Shown here: piece after piece, positions 46,696-56,582 of the stretch
Layout of the letters: the number at the start of each line of letters is the position of its first letter
How positions within the stretch are numbered: position 1 is the first letter of the stretch
Assembly (NCBI GenBank): GCA_965200955.1
Contig: OZ241742.1
Coordinates: forward strand, 434,001-498,000
Direction: 5' to 3'
Source of the DNA: Bin80 sp026708685
GTDB lineage: Bacteria; Bacteroidota; Rhodothermia; Rhodothermales; Bin80
Length of the DNA: 64,000 nucleotides
Notes under the pieces: model-generated
The model's database searches: none
The model's input: the letters and a program-made list of their open reading frames with translations, nothing else
Told to the model about the DNA's origin: nothing
Made by a program: the position numbers and the translations under genes

Positions 46696-48168
46696 CTATC
46701 TACGCTTGCGATGCCTGTGTTGCTTGCGCTTCGGTTGCTGGTTGGGTTGTTGCTGCTTTTGGGGGTTCATGCGTGTCTGATTGAGCTCATCAACGAGCAT
46801 GGCGATCAACTCGGGTTCTTCCTCGGCCAAAGTTTTTACCATAGGCACGAACTGAGACAGACGTTCCCGCTCAAGATTGGTTTTGCCCCGTAATTGTTGT
46901 TCCAACACAACGGTAATTCGATCAGAAGTGCGGACGGCTACTTCTTCAGGTTCAGGTAATGGTCGTTTTTCCATGTCAATATCATATCTGTGTGCAATGG
47001 CTTTTAGCTTGGATTCCTCTTCCCAACTGGCAAGCGTGATGGCCACACCAGCCTTGCCTGCACGAGCAGTTCGGCCAGTACGGTGAATATACAGCTCAGG
47101 CTCCAAGGGAACATCATACTGAATGACATGACTCAGCTCCGAAATGTCAATCCCACGAGCCGCGACGTCGGTTGCGATAAGAAGACGGATGCTCCCCTTT
47201 CTCAATCGATCCATGACTCTCTCACGAGCCCCCTGTGAAAAATCCCCGCTCATGGCTCCTACCTGAAATCCGTAATTTCGAAGAAAGTCCGAAAGAAAAG
47301 AAACATCTCTGCGGGTATTCGTGAAAATAATGGCTGAATCAGGATTTTCAAATTCAAGTAATCTGGACAGCCCGCGAGCACGATCCATGGGATCCATCAC
47401 TATGGAATAACGGTGATGGATGGTAGCCACGCCTATCCCATCTGCACTCAACCCTAAAAACCGAGGATCGGACAAAAACTCCTTACCCAAATGTCGCACT
47501 TTGGGAGGCATGGTTGCACTGAACATACAAGACTGCCGCTTCGCTGGCAGAAAGGACTTCAAGGACACCATCGCAGGATAGAAGCCCATGGAAAGCATCT
47601 CATCGGCTTCATCAAGGATGAGAGACTTGAGCTTTGAAAGATTGAATGTACCCCGCTCCAAATGGTCCAGGATCCTGCCAGGTGTACCAATGATGATCTG
47701 ATCCCCTCTCTTCAGTCCGTCTGATTGCCGTTTATATCCTACCCCGCCATAAACCAGTACACTTCGAATCTTTTCTGGAAGTGGGTTGATTCGCTTGAAC
47801 TCATCGTTGATCTGGCCAGCCAACTCCCTAGTTGGCGTTAAAACCAGTGCTTGAGCTGCTGGAAGATTGACATCTAAAAGATCAAAAAGAGGCAATAGAA
47901 AGGCACCCGTCTTGCCAGAGCCCGTACGAGATTGAACAATTAAATCATCTCCTGATACCATCCACGGAATGGAGCTGGCCTGCACGGGCATGAGTCCTGG
48001 CCAACCGCTCTTTTCAAATGCAGATCTAGCTCTAGTGCCAAGCGAGTCTGGAGTCGCTACCTCCATTTCAGAATGATCCGTCGCAAAGGTACGCTCAGCC
48101 TCAGACTCGCTACTGACTTGCTGGGCACGCGATGAAAAATCCAGATTTGTAGTAAAAGGCTTGCTCAC
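46696..48168 (-). CDS. DEAD-box RNA helicase
   Basis: ATP-dependent RNA helicase (490 aa) for ribosome assembly, RNA turnover or cold adaptation. Motifs in order: the Q motif region (PGLMPVQASSIPWM), motif I SRTGSGKT, motif II LDEADEML, motif III SAT, the C-terminal IIFTNTRRDV, ATDVAARGID and HRTGRTARAG. The tail after about 440 is Gln/Arg/His-rich (PKRKQHRHRKRR) and likely binds RNA. It follows fabG by 2 bases, at the place where acpP often sits, and seems to be the last gene of the fatty-acid operon. Confidence 0.93.
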   Translation of the reverse strand: MSKPFTTNLDFSSRAQQVSSESEAERTFATDHSEMEVATPDSLGTRARSAFEKSGWPGLMPVQASSIPWMVSGDDLIVQSRTGSGKTGAFLLPLFDLLDVNLPAAQALVLTPTRELAGQINDEFKRINPLPEKIRSVLVYGGVGYKRQSDGLKRGDQIIIGTPGRILDHLERGTFNLSKLKSLILDEADEMLSMGFYPAMVSLKSFLPAKRQSCMFSATMPPKVRHLGKEFLSDPRFLGLSADGIGVATIHHRYSIVMDPMDRARGLSRLLEFENPDSAIIFTNTRRDVSFLSDFLRNYGFQVGAMSGDFSQGARERVMDRLRKGSIRLLIATDVAARGIDISELSHVIQYDVPLEPELYIHRTGRTARAGKAGVAITLASWEEESKLKAIAHRYDIDMEKRPLPEPEEVAVRTSDRITVVLEQQLRGKTNLERERLSQFVPMVKTLAEEEPELIAMLVDELNQTRMNPQKQQQPNQQPKRKQHRHRKRR

Positions 48169-48170
48169 AA

Positions 48171-48899
48171 CTACATAGATAGGCCGCCATCAACCCCGAG
48201 AATCTGCCCAGTAATATAGGACGCTTCCTTGGAGGCCAAAAACAGGACGGACGATGCAATCTCATCGGGGGTGGCAGTGCGCTGAACTGGAATCGATTTG
48301 ATGATTTTCTCTTTGATCTTTTCATGGATGGCATCGGTCATGTCGGTTTCGACATAGCCAGGTGCAATGACATTAACCGTCACTCCGCGAGTAGCTAACT
48401 CCTTAGCTAAACTTTTTGAAAGACCCACCATGCCCGATTTTGAGGCAGCATAATTGGCTTGTCCAAAGTTGCCTGAATCTGCAATCACAGAAGAAATATT
48501 AATGATACGCCCAAAACGCTGGCGTGCCATGGCACGACTGGCTGCCCTGCTGTAATTAAAAGCACCCTTGAGGTTGGTATTAAGGACCAAGTCCCAATCA
48601 GATTCACTCATGCGCATAACAAGACCATCACGGGTAATCCCAGCGTTATTCACTAAAACATCCAATCCCCCCCATTGCTCAACAATCTCATTTACCGTTT
48701 GCTCAGCACTCTGAAAATCCGCAGCATCACACTGAAAAGACAATCCATTGACCCGCATCTTCAATGCTTCTGCCTCCTCTGTACTGCTTCTGTAGGTGAA
48801 GGCAACCCTTGCACCATGTTCCGCGAAGGCCTCAACGATGGCCCGTCCAATGCCACGGCTACCACCAGTGACCAAAACTCTCACTTCTTTGTAATTCAT
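48171..48899 (-). CDS. fabG: 3-oxoacyl-ACP reductase FabG
   Basis: NADPH-dependent reductase of fatty-acid elongation (242 aa). The Rossmann motif TGGSRGIG is at 11-18 and NNAG at 84-87, and the catalytic Ser137, Tyr150 and Lys154 (YAASK) are all present. The C-terminus GQILGVDGGLSM is typical for FabG. It is preceded by fabD (9 bases) and followed by the DEAD-box gene. Confidence 0.95.
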   Translation of the reverse strand: MNYKEVRVLVTGGSRGIGRAIVEAFAEHGARVAFTYRSSTEEAEALKMRVNGLSFQCDAADFQSAEQTVNEIVEQWGGLDVLVNNAGITRDGLVMRMSESDWDLVLNTNLKGAFNYSRAASRAMARQRFGRIINISSVIADSGNFGQANYAASKSGMVGLSKSLAKELATRGVTVNVIAPGYVETDMTDAIHEKIKEKIIKSIPVQRTATPDEIASSVLFLASKEASYITGQILGVDGGLSM

Positions 48900-48908
48900 G
48901 TTTCGTTT

Positions 48909-49859
48909 TCAATCTTGTAGAAACTCAGACACATCGGTGGCTGATGAAATAGAGCGTACATCGGTTGCACGCCCAAGCGTTTGGCGCACCAAGCCGTTGA
49001 GCACCCGACCCGGACCAGCTTCTATAATGGTAAGGTGTTCAGGCATATTTTGAAGGGACTGAACCCAGCGAACAGGGCTTGTGAGCTGCTCCAGCATTCG
49101 AGTGCGAATGTTTTCTGGGTCCAACGCGGGTTGGGCCGTAACATTCAAATAAATCGGACAAATCGGTGGCTTGATGATTACGCTTGCCAGTTCCTCTGCT
49201 AACGCTTCACGTGCCTCAGAGACAAGAGGAGAATGAAAGGCACCACTTACAGGCAAGGGAACCAGTTTTCGAGCTCCAACCTGTTTGAGGCGTTCCTCAA
49301 TGGACTGGAGCGTATGGGCATCTCCAGAGATCACCGTCTGCTGTGGTGCATTGTAGTTGGCACATACAACCGTACTCTCAGATGTACTCACCTCTTTACA
49401 CACTCGGTCAACTAGTTCGCCCGCCAGTCCAAGCACCGCCGTCATGCCCGCCGGGCGTCCCGTGCCAGCCATAGCCATCAATTCCCCTCGAAAACGCACC
49501 AAGCGCAATCCATCCTCAAAAGAAAGTGCACCGCAGGCATGCAGTGCTGTGTATTCGCCTACACTGTGACCCGCAACCAGATCTGGTGCAAGATCCAGAG
49601 CCGCAAGCACAGCAATAGAGTGGGTGAAAATAGCAGGCTGGCAGACCGCAGTATTGGTCAACTTCTTCAGTGCCCGTGGATCCTCCTCCATCGTCGTAAA
49701 ACATAGCTGCGTCAAAGGAAATCCAAGAATCTCGTCAGCCACCTCAAAGATCTCCCGTGATCTGGGAATGCTGTCAAACAAATCCTTGCCCATTCCAGAG
49801 ACCTGAGATCCCTGTCCAGGAAATAAAAGTGCAAGTTGTTGTTCAGCCATGAGGTTCAT
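48909..49859 (-). CDS. fabD: Malonyl-CoA:ACP transacylase FabD
   Basis: Transfers malonyl from CoA to acyl carrier protein (316 aa). The FPGQGSQ motif is at about 13-19, the catalytic serine is S99 in GHSVGEYTA, and the catalytic histidine is H209 in GAFHS. An ATG at codon 4 (MAEQQ) is an equally likely start. It lies 6 bases after fabH in the same operon. Confidence 0.95.
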   Translation of the reverse strand: MNLMAEQQLALLFPGQGSQVSGMGKDLFDSIPRSREIFEVADEILGFPLTQLCFTTMEEDPRALKKLTNTAVCQPAIFTHSIAVLAALDLAPDLVAGHSVGEYTALHACGALSFEDGLRLVRFRGELMAMAGTGRPAGMTAVLGLAGELVDRVCKEVSTSESTVVCANYNAPQQTVISGDAHTLQSIEERLKQVGARKLVPLPVSGAFHSPLVSEAREALAEELASVIIKPPICPIYLNVTAQPALDPENIRTRMLEQLTSPVRWVQSLQNMPEHLTIIEAGPGRVLNGLVRQTLGRATDVRSISSATDVSEFLQD

Positions 49860-49865
49860 GGATTT

Positions 49866-50879
49866 CTAAGAGGGCGAGACAGCGTAATCATAGCCCCAGC
49901 GCAAATAAGTCGCTCCCCATGTATATCCACCTCCAAAGGCAGCGATCACAAGGTTATCACCCCGCTTGAGCTGCTCCTCCCAATCGTGAAGACATAACGG
50001 GATCGTAGCGGCGGTCGTGTTCCCGTATCGGGATATATTCAGCATAACCCGTTGAGGATCAAGATCCATTCTTCGGGCAACAGCATCTATGATACGCTGG
50101 TTTGCCTGATGGGGAACAAGGTATCGTATATCATCGCCCGTGAGATCGTTGCGCTCCATGAGTTCCACGGCTACATCTGCCATCCCTTTCACCGCAATCC
50201 GAAAAACAGTTTTTCCATCCTGATGGATATAGTGCATTTTTTGATCCACGGTCTCATGCGTGGGGGGATGCAAGCTGCCTCCACCCAACATACACAAAGC
50301 TTCCCATCCCTTACCATCTACTCGAAGGACTGAATCCATCAATCCATATCCTTGGGAATCAGGCTCCAGTAATACGGCAGCCGCAGCATCACCAAACAGG
50401 ACACATGTTTTGCGGTCGGTGTAGTCAGTGATACTACTCATCTTGTCCGAGCCAATGACGAGCACTTTTTCTGCACGTCCACTTTCAATGAAACCAGCAC
50501 CCGTATTGAGGGCAAACAGGAATCCGCTACATGCTGCGGATAAATCAAACCCCCACGCATTGGTCGCGCCAATCTCGGCTTGGACCAGACATGCTGTTGC
50601 AGGAAAAGACATGTCGGCGGTCACGGTTGCCACAATGATGACATCAATCTCGTCAGCGGTCATTCCGCGTTTTTTTAAGATTTCCTGAGCTGCACGGGAG
50701 GCCATGTAAGAAACACCCATAGACTCACCTTTGAGGATGCGCCTCTCCTCAATGCCCGTTCTTGATTTAATCCACTCATCCGTGGTGTCAACCATCTGGG
50801 TCAGGTCTTGATTGGTGAGACGCGTTTCGGGCAAGAAATGGCCAACGGCGGTAACCGCTGCTCGCGTGGATCGTCGCAT
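49866..50879 (-). CDS. fabH: 3-oxoacyl-ACP synthase III FabH
   Basis: Initiates fatty-acid synthesis by condensing acyl-CoA with malonyl-ACP (337 aa). The catalytic triad is visible: C117 in SAACSGFLF, H257 in VPHQANQRI, and N287 in RYGNTTAAT. Length is normal. It follows plsX by 15 bases. Confidence 0.95.
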   Translation of the reverse strand: MRRSTRAAVTAVGHFLPETRLTNQDLTQMVDTTDEWIKSRTGIEERRILKGESMGVSYMASRAAQEILKKRGMTADEIDVIIVATVTADMSFPATACLVQAEIGATNAWGFDLSAACSGFLFALNTGAGFIESGRAEKVLVIGSDKMSSITDYTDRKTCVLFGDAAAAVLLEPDSQGYGLMDSVLRVDGKGWEALCMLGGGSLHPPTHETVDQKMHYIHQDGKTVFRIAVKGMADVAVELMERNDLTGDDIRYLVPHQANQRIIDAVARRMDLDPQRVMLNISRYGNTTAATIPLCLHDWEEQLKRGDNLVIAAFGGGYTWGATYLRWGYDYAVSPS

Positions 50880-50894
50880 GATTAGACCTGAACT

Positions 50895-51896
50895 TTAAGG
50901 AGATAGTGCACGCTGGATCTCACTGGTTAAGTTCATCTTGGCAGCACGAGTAGCCAATTTGATGCACTGTTCCACTGCACCTGCAGTGGTAGAGCCATGC
51001 ATGATCAACACCTCACCCTCAACCCCCAAAAGTGGACTGCCTCCCCCATAGTGTTCAGGGTCAAACCGTCGTGCAAGGCCAGTAAGCATTTTTTTGATGA
51101 GATTCGCAGAAGATGATTTGGCCTTGATCTCAACTAATTCACGCTCAATCATGACTGGCAGTGCAGTCATCAAACTTTCTGCAAGTTTTAGGATGACATT
51201 CCCAACAAAGCCATCGCACACGACGACATCAGCTGCTTGATGAAGAATATCACGACCCTCAATGTTTCCGATAAAATTCAGTTCCAGTGCATTGACCAAG
51301 AGTTCATGAGCTGATCGAACCAGTTCATTGCCCTTGGCAGGCTCTTCCCCGACACTGAGAAGTCCAATTCGCGGGTGAGCAATATCCAGCATGGTGCGGG
51401 CATATACAGACCCCATTTTTGCGAATTGCAAAAGATGTTCAGGCCGACTGTCCATATTGGATCCAACATCCAGAATGGTGCAGACCCCATCAGTCGTAGG
51501 GAAGGGGGTCGGAATTGAGGGACGAAAGACACCTGGCAAGCGTCCCAGGACAAACAGAGAGGCTGCCCCAACAGCACCGGTATTTCCAGCACTGATAAAG
51601 GCATCTGCGAGGCTTTCTTTATGATTGTTGAGCCCAACATGGATAGAGGAGTTCCGCTTGGAGCGAACCGCAGCAACTGGAGAATCTCCCATGCCAATGA
51701 CCTGCGGAGCATCAAAAACCTCAATTTCGGCAGGTGATCCATGGGATTCAAGCATAGGCTTGATGACCTTTTCTGAACCACAGAGCTGAACTTGTATTCT
51801 GCCCCCAGAAGACTTGATCGCACGGACAGCCCCTTCAATGATCACATTGGGGGCATGGTCTCCACCCATTGCGTCTACGGCTACACGAATGGCCAT
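50895..51896 (-). CDS. plsX: Phosphate acyltransferase PlsX
   Basis: Makes acyl-phosphate from acyl-ACP for phospholipid synthesis (333 aa). It begins with the diagnostic AVDAMGGDHAPNVIIEGA and contains DVGSNMDSRPEHLLQFAKMG and DGFVGNVILKLAE. Its position between rpmF and fabH is the classical arrangement, linking ribosomal and lipid genes. Confidence 0.95.
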   Translation of the reverse strand: MAIRVAVDAMGGDHAPNVIIEGAVRAIKSSGGRIQVQLCGSEKVIKPMLESHGSPAEIEVFDAPQVIGMGDSPVAAVRSKRNSSIHVGLNNHKESLADAFISAGNTGAVGAASLFVLGRLPGVFRPSIPTPFPTTDGVCTILDVGSNMDSRPEHLLQFAKMGSVYARTMLDIAHPRIGLLSVGEEPAKGNELVRSAHELLVNALELNFIGNIEGRDILHQAADVVVCDGFVGNVILKLAESLMTALPVMIERELVEIKAKSSSANLIKKMLTGLARRFDPEHYGGGSPLLGVEGEVLIMHGSTTAGAVEQCIKLATRAAKMNLTSEIQRALSP

Positions 51897-51928
51897 ATCC
51901 CCTCTATGTTTGGGGCAGATCCATCGGA

Positions 51929-52126
51929 CTACACGTCCTCAGCTGCCGCTACAATCTGCCGCCCACGGTATTTGCCACACAGCGGGCAAATCCGATGGCG
52001 TAACTTGGCACAGTCTTCCAGCCCACATTCGCCAATTGACATGGTTGGTTTGCTAAGACTTCCGTAATAAACGCTCCGGCGCTTTCGCGTACGGGACTTT
52101 GAATGTTTTCTTCTTGGATTCGCCAT
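51929..52126 (-). CDS. rpmF: 50S ribosomal protein L32
   Basis: A 65-residue L32 protein starting MANPRRKHSKSRTRKRRS at the ATG 52126. It has the zinc ribbon CGLEDC and, further on, CPLCGKYRG. It lies between yceD and plsX as in many bacteria. Confidence 0.95.
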   Translation of the reverse strand: MANPRRKHSKSRTRKRRSVYYGSLSKPTMSIGECGLEDCAKLRHRICPLCGKYRGRQIVAAAEDV

Positions 52127-52266
52127 AATCAAAGATTAAGGTTGTTGTACAATAAGATCAACTGCTGAGACGCATTCCACCTTGAGGGGGAGTATTATCA
52201 ACAGAACGGACGGTTTACCCATAGGTCATTGAAGTGTTCCGTAAACGTGATGTTTCATAGCTTGGA

Positions 52267-52743
52267 CTACTGTTGGTTCAGTTCATCCCGGACAGCAAGT
52301 AATGGAGACCAGCGATGGTCAACCTCCATGGACGGTGCACCATAGATCATTTGAATGCTTGCATCCTCTGCATCTGGCGCGACTTTCCGAGGTGGAACTG
52401 CCAGCAAAAGTATATCCCTGATGACATCTTTTGCGTCAAAGACCCGTTGTTGTGGATCAAGTTGAATGTACTCAATCAAATCCTCCTCATCAATCTGAGG
52501 CATGGTGCTCAGTAGCAATAGTTCGTATGAATTGGATAGAGGTGCCACAAATTTTTCAAGGGTACGATCACATTCAAGTACGGCATTGGCTACAATGTCC
52601 AGTACAACCTGAATTCCATTCTTGAGATGTTTGACAGAGGCTTCAAGGTGAATGTCAGAAAAAAGATCTCCGTCCAAATCCAAATCCGAAGCAGAGATAT
52701 TGAACGTGAACTCTGCTGTTGCAGATATATCGATTCGTACCAT
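52267..52743 (-). CDS. yceD: DUF177/YceD-family protein
   Basis: A 158-residue protein of the DUF177 family, recognised by the central strand pair GIQVVLDIVANAVLECDRTLEKF and the DLIEYIQLDP segment near the C-terminus. The family almost always precedes rpmF and is implicated in 23S rRNA accumulation or ribosome assembly. It is the first gene of the rpmF-plsX-fab operon, 140 bases upstream of rpmF. Confidence 0.85.
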   Translation of the reverse strand: MVRIDISATAEFTFNISASDLDLDGDLFSDIHLEASVKHLKNGIQVVLDIVANAVLECDRTLEKFVAPLSNSYELLLLSTMPQIDEEDLIEYIQLDPQQRVFDAKDVIRDILLLAVPPRKVAPDAEDASIQMIYGAPSMEVDHRWSPLLAVRDELNQQ

Positions 52744-53475
52744 TGCACCATGGGTTCTGTCGGGTGTACACTGTAAAGACAGGATAGTTTCTCAGAGGTC
52801 TTCATCTGACTCTTCGTGATTAGGTGCATCAAGTGCAAACCTAATCAAATGAAATGATGAACTGGAACCATGATTCGTCATCCGTACATGACAGCTAAAC
52901 TGGTTCATTGAGAACTTCAAGATATCTTTGGTTTGCGAGTGGAATCGTATCCAATGAGGGTTTTCAGTGGGGGCATTTGATTAGGAAGTACACGGTAATG
53001 GTCATGATGCCGTTCAAAATGACGACACGTCGTCAAATGCAGGTGCAGATTAGTGTCATTTCTACTGAGAATGATGTTCTTTTTCTCAAAGTTCTCTCTT
53101 GCAAAATCACTGGTACTTTGTATGATGGAACCACTCAATTCACATAATCTTTTTCAGTGTGGATAAGTTGTGGATTTCTTTTGATGGTTTTGGGAAAGAT
53201 TTTACATTGTATGTCGTAATTTAGATTGTAAGCAGAAAATAGGCGAATTTTGTGCTTTTTCTGTCATTTTTATCCCTAAAACATTGTCTTTGTACGAATA
53301 TTTCTTTCTTTTGGATGAATTGCCAATTCTTTGTTTCGGTAGTTTTTTGTGAACAAGTTGTGGATAACTCATGCAACATTGTTTATCTCGTACGATTTTA
53401 ATGCGTATCTTATCATCACTTTGTTTTCCCGATTAACGGTTCTTCTGTGTCTTGCCTTCAACGAGTTTGTCCTTA
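52744..53475. other. oriC: Candidate chromosomal replication origin (oriC)
   Basis: The 732 bases between the divergent yceD and dnaA contain two perfect DnaA boxes in the same orientation (TGTGGATAA at 53158-53166 and 53359-53367) and a near match right after the first (TGTGGATTT). Between them is a strongly AT-rich stretch (about 53190-53345) suited to unwinding. Gene direction changes here on both sides, and dnaA-dnaN follow. The dnaA promoter must also lie in this region. Confidence 0.75.
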
Positions 53476-54885
53476 ATGCCCCACACTGCGGAATCTGCTT
53501 GGAGTGAATGCCTCAAAATCATTCAGAACAACGTAACTCCTCAATGTTTTCAAACTTGGTTTAGCAAGATTGACCCAGTCGATTTGGTCTTTGAGAGTGA
53601 TCGTTCCAAGCTTATCATTCGAGTGCCTGCCCCATTTCATTATGAGTACCTTGAGGGGCAGTACAATTCTTTACTTCAGAAAACACTGTCTCGTGTCCTT
53701 GGTGACCGTTGCATTCTGTTCTATGAAGTTGTAGTCACTCCCGATGCTGAGACTCAAACCGATCACACATCTCAGCGGTCCTATCAGGTTCCTGCATCAA
53801 CCAATCCTTCCAATCATGTTGCCACTACTCCCCAAAGTTCGGGCGACCAGAAGATCAAGAGCAATCTGGTTGACAGTTATACCTTTGATAAATTTATCGT
53901 TGGTGATTGTAACAACCTAGCCTACAGTGCTTCAAAAGCCATTGCTGATTCACCTGGAGGTACTGCATACAACCCCTTTTTGATCTACGGGGGTGTAGGG
54001 CTTGGCAAAACACACCTCATGCAGGCGATCGGCAATCAAGTCCGTCAGTGGAATCCATCCAAGAAAATACTCTACGTTTCAAGTGAGAGATTCACCAATG
54101 ATTTCGTTCGGGCCATTCAGGAAAAACAGGTCCCGAAATTTTCAAGCCTCTATCGTAAAATTGACCTGCTCATCATTGATGATGTACAATTTTTTGGGGG
54201 AAAGGAAAAAACGCAGGAAGAATTTTTCTGCATCTTCAATGAGCTTCAGCAACATGGCAACCAGATTGTATTGAGTGCAGACAGACCTCCCAAAGAAATC
54301 AGTGGCATTGAAGAACGTCTGCTCTCCAGATTTTGTTGGGGACTGCAGGCAGACCTGCAGCCTCCTGACCTTGAGACTCGGACGGCCATCCTTCTCCGAA
54401 AATCAGAGGAGTATGGGCTGTCGCTTCCCCCTGCTGTGATTGATTATATCGCACATCACATTACAAAAAACGTTCGTGAACTTGAAGGTGCACTGGTTCG
54501 TCTTCTTGCCCAGGCTACCTATACACACAACGACATCAACGAAGAACTAGCCAAGAATGCGTTGAAAGATTTTATCCAGCGCCCCCTTACGACCCTTTCC
54601 ATTGATCGAGTTCAGAAGCTAGTCTGTGAGTTTTTTGGCATTGACCAAGATCGGTTGCAGCAAAAAACTAAAAAGCGCGAAGTCGTCGCAGTTCGGCAAA
54701 TCGCCATGTACTTTTGCCGGGAATTGGATTATACCCACAAAGCCATCGGACTCCAGTTTGGGGGGCGAGATCATTCTACCGTCGTACATGCAGTCAAAAG
54801 CGTGAACGACCTCATAGAGACTGATCCAAATTATCGTAACCGCGTTGACGAAATTCGTCGTCGGGTTCATCTCTCTCATGATTAA
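53476..54885 (+). CDS. dnaA: Chromosomal replication initiator DnaA
   Basis: Origin-binding AAA+ initiator (469 aa from the ATG at 53476; an in-frame TTG 24 bases upstream is possible but less likely). Domain I covers about 1-85, followed by a short linker. The AAA+ domain has Walker A GGVGLGKTH at about 172-180 and Walker B LLIIDDVQFF. The C-terminal DNA-binding domain carries the signature GGRDHSTVVHA. Two DnaA boxes immediately upstream suggest autoregulation. Confidence 0.97.
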   Translation: MPHTAESAWSECLKIIQNNVTPQCFQTWFSKIDPVDLVFESDRSKLIIRVPAPFHYEYLEGQYNSLLQKTLSRVLGDRCILFYEVVVTPDAETQTDHTSQRSYQVPASTNPSNHVATTPQSSGDQKIKSNLVDSYTFDKFIVGDCNNLAYSASKAIADSPGGTAYNPFLIYGGVGLGKTHLMQAIGNQVRQWNPSKKILYVSSERFTNDFVRAIQEKQVPKFSSLYRKIDLLIIDDVQFFGGKEKTQEEFFCIFNELQQHGNQIVLSADRPPKEISGIEERLLSRFCWGLQADLQPPDLETRTAILLRKSEEYGLSLPPAVIDYIAHHITKNVRELEGALVRLLAQATYTHNDINEELAKNALKDFIQRPLTTLSIDRVQKLVCEFFGIDQDRLQQKTKKREVVAVRQIAMYFCRELDYTHKAIGLQFGGRDHSTVVHAVKSVNDLIETDPNYRNRVDEIRRRVHLSHD

Positions 54886-54898
54886 CTAACCCTTTTCC

Positions 54899-56026
54899 AT
54901 GAAATTTACAACTGTTAATACGGATCTTTATCGAGCACTAGATACCGTAAGTGGTGCTGTTGCGGCAAAACCCGATAAAGAAATTCTCAAGTCCATCCTT
55001 CTGGAACGCAAGGAAGATTTCCTTGAACTACGTGCCACCGACATGGAAATTTCGATACGCCACCGTATCCCTGTCCAGTTTTTAAGCGAACCAGATCCCG
55101 AACTTGACCTGATTGCCGTACCCTCTGAGCAGTTTCTTGAAACATGCAGATCCCTGCCCGAGATCCCTATTACCTTTGAGGTCAACCCAAATTTCGGTGT
55201 CCTCCTGTCTCACGATCGAGGACAGTACGACTGGATGGCATTTAAAGGAGATGCCTTTCCTGAATTCCCATCCATCACCGATGGGCAATCCATTCAGTTT
55301 GACCGCAATCAATTGAAAACCGGATTTGGGCTCATCGGATTTTCTGTTGCAAAGGATATCTCCCGTCCTGGAATGATGGGAATCCTCTTTGAGGTTCTAG
55401 AGGGTTCTGCAAGGCTTGTTTCCACCGATGGACACCGCCTCGCACGTTGCATCTTCAAAAATTATGAAGGAGATCTTGATGTCAGAGCATTGGCCCCCTC
55501 AAAGGCCTTTATGCAGGCGGCACGCATTGAAGGCCTGGATGAATGTAAAATTGAAATTACCGAAAACCATCTTTCGTTTGATTTTGGATACACTCAGGTG
55601 ATCAGCAGACTCATCAACGCCTCCTTCCCCAATTATGAACGTGCCATTCCTACCGAGAATGACAAGATTGTTCATGTTGCACGCAAGGAACTTCTTGAAA
55701 GCATTCAGCGCGTGAATATTTTTGCTTCAGAAAATTCAAACCACATTGTGTTGGACTGTCAGGACAATGTGATCTCCATCAATGCAGTCGATATTGAGCG
55801 CTCCTCCAAGGGGGCGGAAACGGTCTCCTGTGTGTACAGTGGAGAGCCCACACAAATTGGTTTCAATGCTCAATACCTTTTGGACTTGCTACGATATTTG
55901 CCATCCGATGAAATCACGCTATCCATGGGTATTCCAAACCGTGCGGCTCTGCTAAAACCCGTTCCTCAGAGTGACAGCATTCACCTGACCTTCTTGATCA
56001 TGCCGATCATGCTCAATAAACTGTGA
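54899..56026 (+). CDS. dnaN: DNA polymerase III beta subunit (sliding clamp)
   Basis: Processivity clamp (375 aa) with the three repeated domains of the family. It begins MKFTTVNTDLYRAL and contains FLELRATDMEISIRH, then VSTDGHRLARC, and the C-terminal LLDLLRYLPSDEITL segment. The usual P-M-R-L end is replaced by LIMPIMLNKL. It lies 13 bases after dnaA. Confidence 0.95.
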   Translation: MKFTTVNTDLYRALDTVSGAVAAKPDKEILKSILLERKEDFLELRATDMEISIRHRIPVQFLSEPDPELDLIAVPSEQFLETCRSLPEIPITFEVNPNFGVLLSHDRGQYDWMAFKGDAFPEFPSITDGQSIQFDRNQLKTGFGLIGFSVAKDISRPGMMGILFEVLEGSARLVSTDGHRLARCIFKNYEGDLDVRALAPSKAFMQAARIEGLDECKIEITENHLSFDFGYTQVISRLINASFPNYERAIPTENDKIVHVARKELLESIQRVNIFASENSNHIVLDCQDNVISINAVDIERSSKGAETVSCVYSGEPTQIGFNAQYLLDLLRYLPSDEITLSMGIPNRAALLKPVPQSDSIHLTFLIMPIMLNKL

Positions 56027-56105
56027 TTTTTTGTCATGCGTGAACTTTGCAACATGGTAGTGCGTATCACTGTGCTATTTTCGAAAAATTCCCTATTGCA
56101 AAGCA

Positions 56106-56555
56106 ATGGACACCCAAAGTTATAAGACCCGCAGTGCTAAACCTGCAGAGGTGCAACGCAAGTGGTTTGTGATTGATGCCCAGCAGGCAGTGGTGGGCCG
56201 TCTGGCCTCCCGTGTTGCAACGATTCTTCGCGGTAAACACAAGCCTACTTACACTCCTCATGTGGATACTGGAGACTATGTGATCATCATCAATGCTGAT
56301 CAGGTCCGCTTCACTGGGTCAAAGGAGGATGACAAGCTGTATTACAGTTACAGTGGATATCCGGGCGGACTCAAGACGCGTTCCGCACGGGTAATGCGAA
56401 GTAAAAAACCTGAGTTCTTGGTCCGCCATGCGGTAAAAGGGATGTTGCCAAAAGGCCCCCTTGGGCGGCAGATGCTGACGAAACTCAAGGTCTATGCCGG
56501 TCCAGAGCATCCGCATACTGCTCAAGCCCCCGAAGATCTCTCATTTTCATCCTGA
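56106..56555 (+). CDS. rplM: 50S ribosomal protein L13
   Basis: A 149-residue L13 with WFVIDAQQAVVGRLAS near the N-terminus, then LRGKHKPTYTPHVDTGDYV, VRHAVKGMLPKGPLGRQ and the C-terminal YAGPEHPHTAQ. It forms the standard rplM-rpsI pair, here placed directly after dnaN. Confidence 0.96.
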   Translation: MDTQSYKTRSAKPAEVQRKWFVIDAQQAVVGRLASRVATILRGKHKPTYTPHVDTGDYVIIINADQVRFTGSKEDDKLYYSYSGYPGGLKTRSARVMRSKKPEFLVRHAVKGMLPKGPLGRQMLTKLKVYAGPEHPHTAQAPEDLSFSS

Positions 56556-56582
56556 ATCGTACACACATACTAACTGCCCTTC

